Source of the DNA: Candidatus Saccharimonadia bacterium
GTDB lineage: Bacteria > Patescibacteriota > Saccharimonadia > Saccharimonadales > Saccharimonadaceae
Reading direction: 5' to 3'
Length of the DNA: 8,354 nt
NCBI GenBank assembly: GCA_023257055.1
Contig: JALRDG010000147.1
Location: forward strand, 1 to 8,354
Below the pieces are notes generated by a model, which had not been told where the DNA came from, searched no databases, and worked only from the letters and a program-made list of their open reading frames with translations. The translations under genes and the position numbers were made by a program. This document shows positions 1-6,379 of the stretch, one piece after another. Positions within the stretch are counted from its first letter, which is position 1. Every line of letters starts with the position of its first letter.

Positions 1-1073
1 CTGTAATCGAGATTGCCAACGGCATTTCGCAAAAGGAGCGGGATTGGCGCCGTGAGCGGAAAGAATGTCAGTAGTGTTACTAGTGGAGAGTCTGGTGCGG
101 AGACGAATAGTGATATGGCGTATAGGGGTGCAAATAAGAATATCATCACGACCCCAAAGAAACTGTTTGCCTCCTTGGCGGTTGGTACGGCCGCTCCGAT
201 CCCGACGAGGATGCCGGTGAACATGAGAAAGCTGAGCGTAAAGATAACAGCAGCAATGGCAATGCGCGCCGCGTCAAATGGCACACCGGTCGCGTCGAAG
301 CCTGGTAGGCCGAGGTTGTCGCGCAGCAGAAAGTATAGGGTGACAGTCGGTATGGTGATCAAAAGGATTTGCACCAAGGCTAAAACGACAAGTGAGAGAA
401 TCTTGCCGATAATGAGCGTACGGGCTTTTACGGTCGTAAGCAGCATTTCAATGACACGGTTTTCTTTTTCTTCGGTGGTACTGGTGAGCATTTGATTAGA
501 AAACATGGCGATAAGTAAGTAAAACAATACGAGGAAGAAGCCGGGTGCAATCATTTGCTTGATTGCATCGAAGCGCTCTCCGTCCTTAAACGTCGTGGTT
601 TCGGTTGAGATGTTGCCCTTTAGTACGGTCGCCACCTCTTGGTCGACGGTGGCTTCGACAGAAGAACTAAGAAGCATTTTGGCTGTCGCATCGTATTTGC
701 TGTTATCGAAAATACCAACATGCTTAGCGTACACTTCAATCGGTTTTTTAGTAACGTCGCTCGGATAGTAAAAATATGCTTCGACTCTGCCATTCTTCAC
801 AGCCTCTATCCCCGCCGCTTTACTGTCGGCCTGCTGTGCTTTTAGTTGTCCGAGAAGTTCAGGATTCACACGGTTTGAACTGTCGGTGTACATGAACGAA
901 AAGCGCTTATTTTGCGTATCTTTTGCAATATCGTCAGTAGTCTTGTTGGAAAAATAAATAATTCCAAACACGGCGATCATAATCAGCGGAAATGATGCGG
1001 CCACGATCCAAAATGATTTTTTCTTTAACGTACGAATAACTTCGAACGAAAATACGGTACCTAAATTATGCAT
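1..1073 (-). CDS. ABC-2 type exporter permease, NatB/YhaP-like (3' end beyond window)
   Basis: Membrane half of an ABC exporter. 357 complete codons are readable from the ATG at 1073 to the left edge with no stop, so only the C-terminal tail is missing (inferred from a usual family length near 400). Residues about 21-41 form the first membrane helix. A long hydrophilic stretch at about 43-170, probably extracytoplasmic, follows, and then helices at roughly 177-197, 220-250, 271-296 and 304-325. Between the second and third helices lies EEKENRVIEMLLTT (201-214), the conserved cytoplasmic coupling segment of ABC2_membrane_3 permeases such as NatB. FFPLTAPIPLLLR (337-349) is another family hallmark. 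The start overlaps the ATPase gene by 8 bp and is preceded by a strong Shine-Dalgarno, so the two are surely co-translated subunits. Sodium export is known for NatAB, but the substrate here cannot be told from sequence. Confidence 0.9.
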   Translation of the reverse strand, partial: MHNLGTVFSFEVIRTLKKKSFWIVAASFPLIMIAVFGIIYFSNKTTDDIAKDTQNKRFSFMYTDSSNRVNPELLGQLKAQQADSKAAGIEAVKNGRVEAYFYYPSDVTKKPIEVYAKHVGIFDNSKYDATAKMLLSSSVEATVDQEVATVLKGNISTETTTFKDGERFDAIKQMIAPGFFLVLFYLLIAMFSNQMLTSTTEEKENRVIEMLLTTVKARTLIIGKILSLVVLALVQILLITIPTVTLYFLLRDNLGLPGFDATGVPFDAARIAIAAVIFTLSFLMFTGILVGIGAAVPTAKEANSFFGVVMIFLFAPLYAISLFVSAPDSPLVTLLTFFPLTAPIPLLLRNAVGNLDY

Positions 1074-1821
1074 TGCTCTTCCCCTCCTCGGCTTCGTGCC
1101 CGTAAATTCGTATAAATATGTCATCTAGGCTGGCGCCACCGTGCATTTCTTTGACTTCGTTGATTGTGCCATACGCTTTACTGTCGCCATTCTTCAGTAG
1201 TATGATGCGGTCACAGAGCCGCTCGACTTCTTCCATGTGGTGCGAGACGAAAATGACCGTTGCACCTGCGCGCTTGCGTTCTTCGATGATGTCCATGAGA
1301 AGCCGGCGATTAACTGGATCGAAGCCCTTAGTTGGTTCATCCAAAATCAAAAGTTCCGGATTGTTCATAATAGTAATACCGAGCTGAACTTTTTGTTGCT
1401 GGCCGCCAGAAAGCTTGTCAATCTGAGTATGTTCTTTATCGGCAAGATCAACACGCTGAAGGTATGTGATTGACCACTCGCGTGCGTCGGCTCGTTTCAT
1501 GCCCTTGAGCTGACCGAAATAGGTCATGACATCAATAACCTTCTCTTTTTTATAGAGGCCTCGCTCCTCGGGTAGGTACCCTAGCCGTGTTTCGGCGTCG
1601 ACAGTGTACGGTTTTCCGTTAATATGTAGCGTGCCGCCCGATGGCTGGTACAAGCCAAGTAGTGCACGAATGGTTGTTGTTTTCCCCGATCCGTTCGATC
1701 CAAGTAGGCCGAACGTTTCCCCTCTGTAAACACTGAAGCTTAAGTCGGAGACGACGGTTTTTTTACCGAAGTTCATTTGAAAATTTTGTATGTTTATTAG
1801 TACACGAGATGTATCATCCAT
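1066..1821 (-). CDS. ABC transporter ATP-binding protein, NatA/YhaQ-like
   Basis: Cytoplasmic ATPase that powers the adjacent permease. The 251-residue protein shows every nucleotide-binding motif in order: Walker A GSNGSGKTT (41-49), a Q-loop region GYLPEERGLY (81-90) carrying the Glu form I recall for NatA-type ATPases, the signature LSGGQQQKV (137-145), Walker B LLILDEP (157-163) with D161/E162, a D-loop near GFD (166-168), and the H-loop SHH (193-195). Nothing suggests inactivation. The C-terminus of about 50 residues after the H-loop matches the family's accessory tail. It is the first gene of the operon. A TTGACC / 17 bp / TAGGCT promoter ends 6 nt before the ATG, so the transcript is probably leaderless. 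The substrate is unknown; such pairs export sodium, drugs, peptides or lipids in other bacteria. Confidence 0.95.
   Translation of the reverse strand: MDDTSRVLINIQNFQMNFGKKTVVSDLSFSVYRGETFGLLGSNGSGKTTTIRALLGLYQPSGGTLHINGKPYTVDAETRLGYLPEERGLYKKEKVIDVMTYFGQLKGMKRADAREWSITYLQRVDLADKEHTQIDKLSGGQQQKVQLGITIMNNPELLILDEPTKGFDPVNRRLLMDIIEERKRAGATVIFVSHHMEEVERLCDRIILLKNGDSKAYGTINEVKEMHGGASLDDIFIRIYGHEAEEGKSNA
1083..1088 (-). promoter_or_regulatory. Shine-Dalgarno of the ABC permease gene
   Basis: The minus strand reads AGGAGG, then 9 nt, then the ATG at 1073. It lies inside the last codons of the ATPase gene (the EEGKS region). This is a full match to the canonical ribosome-binding site and fixes the permease start. 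It contrasts with the upstream ATPase gene, which has no Shine-Dalgarno. Confidence 0.8.
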
Positions 1822-1827
1822 GCTTTT

Positions 1828-1856
1828 AGCCTAGCAGCGCAGATAGGTGAGGTCAA
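1828..1856 (-). promoter_or_regulatory. Promoter of the ABC operon, leaderless type
   Basis: On the minus strand: -35 TTGACC (1851-1856), a 17-bp spacer ending in TGC, and -10 TAGGCT (1828-1833). Only AAAAGC separates the -10 from the ATG at 1821, which puts the expected transcription start at or next to the A of the start codon. The -35 is a 5/6 match to consensus, and the TG before the -10 makes an extended -10. Confidence 0.65.
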
Positions 1857-1861
1857 ATTAT

Positions 1862-1869
1862 GCTACACT
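1862..1869 (+). promoter_or_regulatory. Extended -10 promoter of tgt
   Basis: TGC followed by TACACT (1864-1869) makes an extended -10, 11 nt before the tgt ATG. I see no good -35 at the usual spacing. The predicted start site near 1876 leaves a leader of about 5 nt with no room for a Shine-Dalgarno. It lies beside the divergent ABC promoter, whose -35 (1851-1856) is 7 bp away, so the two polymerase sites must overlap and may compete. Confidence 0.55.
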
Positions 1870-1880
1870 GATACGACGAT

Positions 1881-3083
1881 ATGGCAAAAGAATTTTCTTT
1901 CTCTATTACCTCACGGCTATCTGGTGCGCATGCACGAACTGGAGTAATTAGCACTCCGCACGGAAAAATCGAAACTCCGGCATTTATCCCGGTGGGTACG
2001 CAGGCGACCTTAAAGGCACTGACGCCAGAGCAGCTCGCGGCGGTTGGTGCGCAAGCGGTTTTAGCGAATGCATACCATCTGTACTTACGGCCTGGGTCGG
2101 AAATTATCGATGCTGCCGGTGGGCTAAACGCATTTATGAACTGGAAAAAACCGACCTTTACTGACAGTGGTGGTTTTCAGGTGATGAGCCTGGGCGTTGG
2201 CTTTAAGAAAGTTATCGACATGAACGGTACGACCGACGAAAAGCCGCTTGCAAAGAAGGATAAGCTTGCCTGGATTGATAATGACGGCGTGACCTTTAAG
2301 TCACACCTTGATGGCTCAAGGCATCGTTTCAATCCAGAAGTCTCAATGCGTATCCAGCACGAGCTGGGGGCTGATATTATCTTTTCGTTCGATGAGTTGA
2401 CAACGCTGCACCACACATACGAATACCAAGTAGAATCATTGCGTGAACGGACGCATCCTTGGGCGGTCCGTAGTCTGGAGGCTCACGCGAAGCTCACCGA
2501 GTCTCGCGCCGACAAGCCGTATCAAGCCTTATACGGTGTCATTCAGGGGGCAAATTACGAGGACTTGCGCCGTGAATCCGCTCGATTCTTAGGGAATATG
2601 GATTTTGACGGTTATGGGCTTGGTGGTGCGCTCACTAAAGAAAATATTGGTGAAATTGTTGGCTGGATGGCCGATGAACTTCCTGAAGACAAGCCACGGC
2701 ACATGCTTGGCATATCGGAGCCAGATGACATATTTGCTTGTATTGAAAATGGTGCTGATACATTTGACTGTGTCTCCCCTGCTCGCGTTGGTCGTAACGG
2801 TGCGTTATATCTCCCGACGGGTCGCGTCAACGTGACGAACCGTAAATATCGCGAACAGTTTGAGCCGCTAATGAAAGAATGTGATTGCTATACTTGCCAG
2901 AACTATACGGCCGCCTATCTTCATCATCTTTTTAGGGCTGGCGAAATGTTGGCGAGCACCCTAGCGACGATTCATAACCAGCGCTTTATTGTACGGCTCG
3001 TTGACGACATCCGTGAGAGTATTCAGGATGGTACGTTTTATGATTTCAAGAACGATTTTCTTAAAAAATATTACAAAAAGTAA
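1881..3083 (+). CDS. tgt: tRNA-guanine transglycosylase (queuine tRNA-ribosyltransferase)
   Basis: Exchanges the anticodon wobble guanine (position 34) of GUN tRNAs for a 7-deazaguanine, the queuosine route. The 400-residue protein has the family's core sites: NAYHLYLRPG (63-72), TDSGGFQ (94-100) with catalytic Asp95, FSFDEL (169-173 plus) with Asp171, YGVIQG (218-223) with the substrate-contacting Gln, and FDCVSPAR (295-302) with the nucleophile Asp296. The zinc site is complete: C334, C336, C339 and H365 (CxCx2Cx25H). It is slightly longer than the roughly 375 residues usual in bacteria; an inserted lysine-rich segment near 105-130 accounts for part of this. The specificity loop reads GLGGALTKE where model enzymes have GLAVGE. 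No queuosine-synthesis genes are nearby, so the base is probably salvaged (inference). Transcribed alone from a near-leaderless promoter. Confidence 0.96.
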   Translation: MAKEFSFSITSRLSGAHARTGVISTPHGKIETPAFIPVGTQATLKALTPEQLAAVGAQAVLANAYHLYLRPGSEIIDAAGGLNAFMNWKKPTFTDSGGFQVMSLGVGFKKVIDMNGTTDEKPLAKKDKLAWIDNDGVTFKSHLDGSRHRFNPEVSMRIQHELGADIIFSFDELTTLHHTYEYQVESLRERTHPWAVRSLEAHAKLTESRADKPYQALYGVIQGANYEDLRRESARFLGNMDFDGYGLGGALTKENIGEIVGWMADELPEDKPRHMLGISEPDDIFACIENGADTFDCVSPARVGRNGALYLPTGRVNVTNRKYREQFEPLMKECDCYTCQNYTAAYLHHLFRAGEMLASTLATIHNQRFIVRLVDDIRESIQDGTFYDFKNDFLKKYYKK

Positions 3084-3119
3084 AACGTCCGTATAGTGTA
3101 GATACATACTATACGGACG
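3074..3119 (-). terminator. Intrinsic terminator of the acidic-protein gene, abutting the tgt stop
   Basis: Perfect 12-bp inverted repeat, CGTCCGTATAGT (3086-3097) and ACTATACGGACG (3108-3119), with a 10-nt loop. On the minus strand it is followed by TTTTACTTTTTG (3085-3074), a good U-tract that overlaps the final tgt codons. On the plus strand the hairpin sits 2 nt after the tgt stop but lacks a U-tract, so it would be a weak terminator or an mRNA 3' cap for tgt. Confidence 0.8.
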
Positions 3120-3130
3120 CGGAGGTGTTG

Positions 3131-3619
3131 CTAAATGTCGCAGCGTCGACGGCTTACTACATCTACAACTATACAGTCGGCAGTTTCCATCGAAAGAATC
3201 GTACTGTCAGCCACCCCTTTAGGCGTAAAATGAATCGTGAAGTCGATTGTGTTTTTCTCGATCAGCCACGTTTTCCTGTACCTGTTCTTCAGGATGAATA
3301 CCGACCAGTGCTCTGGTGAATATGGAGGCCGTTCGCTCCCTTCATCCACGTAGGAGTCGATTCCTTCAAAAAGCTGCTGGGTGTTCTCCTCGTCGAGCAG
3401 TGAAAAATCAAGCGAAAGACGATTGTCTTCCGGTTCGCTAGGGTCGACGCGGAAGAAAAGTGATTCGCATTCGCCGCCGGTAGAAAAAACGATTTCAAGT
3501 ATGTCTAACTCAGGAATTACTTCTGAAGTACTTACCTCGTAGTAGCTAAGGCAGCTATGCGAACTTTCGTCATTCAGACTTACAGCTCCCGGAACGAATG
3601 TGCCAACAGTAAAGGGCAT
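3131..3619 (-). CDS. Acidic protein of unknown function, 162 aa
   Basis: I do not recognise a family. The protein is strongly acidic, rich in Asp and Glu through residues 16-97, with a basic C-terminus (RRR at 157-159). It has no signal peptide, no membrane helix and no coiled coil that I can see. Alternating hydrophobic stretches (for example IDFTIHF at 125-131 and CIVVDVV at 149-155) suggest a beta-rich soluble domain. It has four cysteines (23, 51, 149, 160) that form no obvious metal motif. That it is a real gene rests on context: a consensus-like promoter, AAGGA 5 nt before the ATG, and a strong terminator just after the TAG stop. It is a single-gene transcript, convergent with tgt and divergent from the AI-2E gene; neither neighbour suggests a function. 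Confidence 0.8.
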   Translation of the reverse strand: MPFTVGTFVPGAVSLNDESSHSCLSYYEVSTSEVIPELDILEIVFSTGGECESLFFRVDPSEPEDNRLSLDFSLLDEENTQQLFEGIDSYVDEGSERPPYSPEHWSVFILKNRYRKTWLIEKNTIDFTIHFTPKGVADSTILSMETADCIVVDVVSRRRCDI

Positions 3620-3624
3620 GTCAA

Positions 3625-3683
3625 TCCTTACAATCGTAGGAAAAGCAACTTGTTAATTATATCATTTAAATATGATTATGCAA
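3625..3683 (-). promoter_or_regulatory. Promoter and Shine-Dalgarno of the acidic-protein gene
   Basis: On the minus strand: -35-like TTGCAT (3678-3683), a 16-bp spacer ending in TGA, and a perfect -10 TATAAT (3656-3661). A leader of about 30 nt follows, containing AAGGA (3625-3629) 5 nt before the ATG at 3619. This is the most consensus-like -10 in the window. The ribosome-binding site decides the start. Confidence 0.7.
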
Positions 3684-3722
3684 TTAATACAGTACTCTGG
3701 TCGCCATTTACAAGGGTGCATG

Positions 3723-3750
3723 TGCTATACTACGAGTAATAATTTAAGGA
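3723..3750 (+). promoter_or_regulatory. Extended -10 promoter and Shine-Dalgarno of the AI-2E family gene
   Basis: TGTGC then TATACT (3726-3731) forms an extended -10. The only -35-like hexamer, TTTACA (3707-3712), is 13 bp upstream, too close to be normal, so the extended -10 probably carries the promoter. AAGGA (3746-3750) lies 6 nt before the ATG at 3757 and fixes the start. The 137-bp region 3620-3756 therefore holds two divergent promoters and nothing else I can see. Confidence 0.65.
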
Positions 3751-3756
3751 AAATAT

Positions 3757-4887
3757 ATGAAAGTACGAATTGAAATAGATACCCAGACCTTCGTGCGGTT
3801 CTGGTTAGTAGTTATCGGCTTCGCGCTCGCTGGCGTGCTGCTATGGAATGCACGAACAGCTCTTATTATTATCGGTGTTGCGTTTTTTCTAGCGCTAGCA
3901 CTTAATAACCCGGTTGCGCGAATTGCACGATTGCTCCCTGGGAAAAGCCGCGTGGGCGGTACGGCGTTGGCATTTACGGCTGTTGTCGCCGTTCTTGGAA
4001 TATTTGGATTCTTGGTCGTGCCGCCAATTATTGAACAGTCTGTTAAATTTGCCGAAACTATTCCAGAACTTGTCAATAATGCGCAGCAGCGCTCTGGCGG
4101 ATTGAATAGTTTCGTCGAACGATATAATCTCGAGCCACAAATTGATAGCGCCGTTGCGTCTGTTCAAGAAAATGCATCGCGTTGGGCAACAAGCCTTGGC
4201 CGTAATGTTGTGTCGGGAATTAGCTCTGTGGCGTCATTCTTCGCAGCGCTTCTACTTGTCCTTGTGCTTACCTTTTTAATGCTTGTCGAGGGTCCAATGT
4301 GGATTAAGCGACTATGGGGTATCTACCGCGATCACGATAAAATGGAATATCACAAGCGCTTGGCTGAGCGTATGTATACGGTTGTTACCGCATACATTTC
4401 CGGTCAGCTTACCGTGTCGGCAATCGGTGCGTTTGCGGCTGGAACCGTGGTATTTATACTTAGTTTCTTCACCGAAGTGCCGGCAAACATGGCAATGCCA
4501 ATTATCGCCCTGACATTTATACTCTCGTTGGTTCCAATGTTTGGTGCGACCATAGCCGGTGTGCTTGCTGCCCTGTTGCTCGGCTTGAATGACGTAACCG
4601 CAGCGATCATCTATGTCGTGTACTTCGTAGTGTATCAGCAGGTGGAGAATAACTTCATATCGCCTACCATTCAGTCGAAGTCGATTGATCTTACGGCATT
4701 GGTGGTGTTAGTGGCTGCGACGATCGGTTTGTATATGTTTGGTATTGCCGGTGGTATTATCGCTATTCCGATCGCCGGCTGTATAAAAGTACTCCTTGAG
4801 GATTACCTTGATCGAGCAAAGGTAAGTCGCAAGAAAAGTCGCAATCCGGTTGCGAAACTTGCAAAGAAAGTAAAAGAGTCAGCGTAG
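3757..4887 (+). CDS. AI-2E family (PerM/YdiK-type) membrane transporter
   Basis: 376-residue integral membrane protein of the AI-2E/UPF0118 family. Hydrophobic helices appear at about 13-31, 34-50, 67-90, 156-177, 208-237, 246-272, 278-296 and 311-346 (the last long enough for two), with a soluble amphipathic stretch at 92-150. Family hallmarks are LVPMFGATIAGVLAALLLG (258-276), the QQVENNFISPTIQSKSID segment (294-311) and GIAGGIIAIPIAG (329-341). The C-terminus is strongly basic (KVSRKKSRNPVAKLAKKVK) and presumably cytoplasmic. Members have been linked to autoinducer-2 export, sodium/proton exchange or general efflux; family membership does not show which, and no lux-type gene is nearby. The gene is monocistronic, with its own promoter and Shine-Dalgarno, and its stop codon lies in the loop of the terminator hairpin. 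Confidence 0.92.
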   Translation: MKVRIEIDTQTFVRFWLVVIGFALAGVLLWNARTALIIIGVAFFLALALNNPVARIARLLPGKSRVGGTALAFTAVVAVLGIFGFLVVPPIIEQSVKFAETIPELVNNAQQRSGGLNSFVERYNLEPQIDSAVASVQENASRWATSLGRNVVSGISSVASFFAALLLVLVLTFLMLVEGPMWIKRLWGIYRDHDKMEYHKRLAERMYTVVTAYISGQLTVSAIGAFAAGTVVFILSFFTEVPANMAMPIIALTFILSLVPMFGATIAGVLAALLLGLNDVTAAIIYVVYFVVYQQVENNFISPTIQSKSIDLTALVVLVAATIGLYMFGIAGGIIAIPIAGCIKVLLEDYLDRAKVSRKKSRNPVAKLAKKVKESA

Positions 4888-4903
4888 GCTGACTCTTTTA
4901 CTT
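4868..4903. terminator. Bidirectional intrinsic terminator shared by the AI-2E gene and cysS
   Basis: Perfect 16-bp inverted repeat, AAGTAAAAGAGTCAGC (4868-4883) and GCTGACTCTTTTACTT (4888-4903), with the 4-nt loop GTAG. The GC-rich core is flanked by an A-tract on one side and a T-tract on the other, so it works in both directions: TTTTACTT after the core for the plus-strand gene, and TTTTACTTTCTTT for cysS, whose stop is about 20 nt away. The TAG stop of the plus-strand gene occupies loop bases 4885-4887, so the 5' arm encodes the protein's last residues. Confidence 0.88.
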
Positions 4904-4921
4904 GTGGGCTGCGCGCGGCAT

Positions 4922-6379
4922 CTAGGCGTATTGCCAGATACTACCGTGAGATGTGTCCCGTACGACAATCCCCTGCTCCAGTAGTTCGTCACGAAGTTCG
5001 TCGGATTTTTGCCAGTCCCTTGCTTCACGGGCGCGTTCCCGTTCGATGATGGCACGCTTGCTGTCATCAGATATATCTGGCGTTGATACAATCAATTGAA
5101 GGCCAAGGATGTCATCTATGAGATTAAGGAGTTGATCAAAAGCTGTTTTATGCACGTCGTCGAGTGAGCGGTTGTTGAGGAATGAGAATGTTTCGTCGAT
5201 TACTGAAAGTGCCGTTGGTGTGTCAAGATTATCAGCCAGAGCTGCGCTTATTGACTGCTGCGCTGTATAAAAAGCTGTCGAAATGTCGTCAGTACCTTTT
5301 TGAGAATCATCTCGCAAGGTGTCATGAATTTGATGACGAAGTGCAGCGTAGTTACGCCAATTGCGTAATCGGTTTTTAGCCGCTTCAAGATTTTCAAACG
5401 TAAAGTTACCTTCATTTTCGTAATGCCCTTGTAGGACAAACATGCGTAAATCCATTGGTCCAAAGCCACGGTCGGCGAGATCTTGTAGTGTGTAGCCGTT
5501 GCCGAGTGACTTGCTAACTTTTCCGCCATCGATCTTTAGATGGTTACAATGTAGCCAGTAGTTTGCGAAACGCTGACCGCTAGCCGCTTCGCTTTGAGCA
5601 ATTTCATTGGTATGATGCACTGGAATGTGGTCGATGCCACCGGTGTGAATGTCGATAGTAGGACCTAGAATGCTCATGGCCATTGCCGAACATTCAAGGT
5701 GCCAGCCAGGAAAGCCCATCTTTTCGTCCTCTGGTGTATCTAGCAGGTCCTGTGGCGTTTCCCACTGCATATCACGCACTTGTCCTTCGGGCGTGAACTT
5801 CCAGAGGGCAAAGTCGCCAACGTTCTTCTTTTCGGTGTTGTACTCAACGCGTGCGCCGGCTTTTTGTGCTTCGAGGTCCAAGTTTGCAAAGTCAGCGTAC
5901 CGAGGGAATTTAGCCGTGTCGAAATAAATACCATCTGAAATTTGGTAGGTATAGCCCTTGTCTTTGAGCGTGCGCACAAGTGCAAGTTGCTCATCGATAA
6001 AGTCTGTTGCTTTGGTGATATGGTCGGGCGAAAGAAGATTCAATTTTTGCATGCCATCAAGAAAGTCATTTGCGTAGAATTCTGCGACCTGCCAGGCTGT
6101 TTTGTTTTCCCGGCGAGCGCCTTTTTCAAGCTTGTCTTCCCCTTCGTCAATATCGTCATTGACCAGGTGTCCGACATCAGTAATGTTCATGACTCGCTCG
6201 ACTTCGTAGCCGCTCGTTTTTAGCGTGCGTACTAACGTATCCCAATAAATGTAGGCTGTCCAGTTGCCGACGTGCAGGTAATCGTACACCGTCGGACCGC
6301 AGGTATAGAGTGTCACTTTATTACCGTGTTGTGGCGTAAATTCGTCTAACTGCTTAGTGAGCGTGTTGTGTAGCTTCAT
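4922..6379 (-). CDS. cysS: Cysteinyl-tRNA synthetase
   Basis: Class I synthetase that charges tRNA-Cys. The 485 residues match the usual length of about 460-490. The N-terminus (LHNTLTKQLDEF) is canonical, which supports the ATG at 6379. The HIGH-type motif is HVGN (36-39), preceded by TCGPTVYDY. The zinc ligands that discriminate cysteine are all present: C27, C230 (in GFPGWHLEC), H255 and E259 (in HHTNEIAQSE). The KMSKS loop is KVSKS (287-291) within GGKVSKSLGN. The helical DALR-type region and the small C-terminal domain are intact, ending in a WQ motif. It is second in a two-gene unit, overlapping the end of the DHH gene by 26 bp. No good Shine-Dalgarno is near (AAGG lies 12 nt upstream), so translational coupling is likely. 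Confidence 0.97.
   Translation of the reverse strand: MKLHNTLTKQLDEFTPQHGNKVTLYTCGPTVYDYLHVGNWTAYIYWDTLVRTLKTSGYEVERVMNITDVGHLVNDDIDEGEDKLEKGARRENKTAWQVAEFYANDFLDGMQKLNLLSPDHITKATDFIDEQLALVRTLKDKGYTYQISDGIYFDTAKFPRYADFANLDLEAQKAGARVEYNTEKKNVGDFALWKFTPEGQVRDMQWETPQDLLDTPEDEKMGFPGWHLECSAMAMSILGPTIDIHTGGIDHIPVHHTNEIAQSEAASGQRFANYWLHCNHLKIDGGKVSKSLGNGYTLQDLADRGFGPMDLRMFVLQGHYENEGNFTFENLEAAKNRLRNWRNYAALRHQIHDTLRDDSQKGTDDISTAFYTAQQSISAALADNLDTPTALSVIDETFSFLNNRSLDDVHKTAFDQLLNLIDDILGLQLIVSTPDISDDSKRAIIERERAREARDWQKSDELRDELLEQGIVVRDTSHGSIWQYA

Noticed and set aside
13..495. Plus-strand open frame of 160 codons under the permease gene
   Set aside because: It is antisense to a clear ABC-2 permease, its translation is Ser/Arg/Lys-rich with no recognisable domain, and it has no ribosome-binding site.
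3086..3119. Inverted repeat read as a possible operator or mobile-element end
   Set aside because: A single copy next to two gene ends with a T-rich tail is better explained as a terminator; no matching repeat or target duplication is seen.
3757..4887. Quorum-sensing role from the AI-2E family name
   Set aside because: The family name covers several transport functions and there is no luxS, lsr or other signalling gene in the window.
4922..6379. CysRS with HVGN and KVSKS instead of HIGH and KMSKS as sign of a divergent or non-canonical enzyme
   Set aside because: These are ordinary variants of the class I motifs, and all four zinc ligands are present, so it is a normal cysteinyl-tRNA synthetase.
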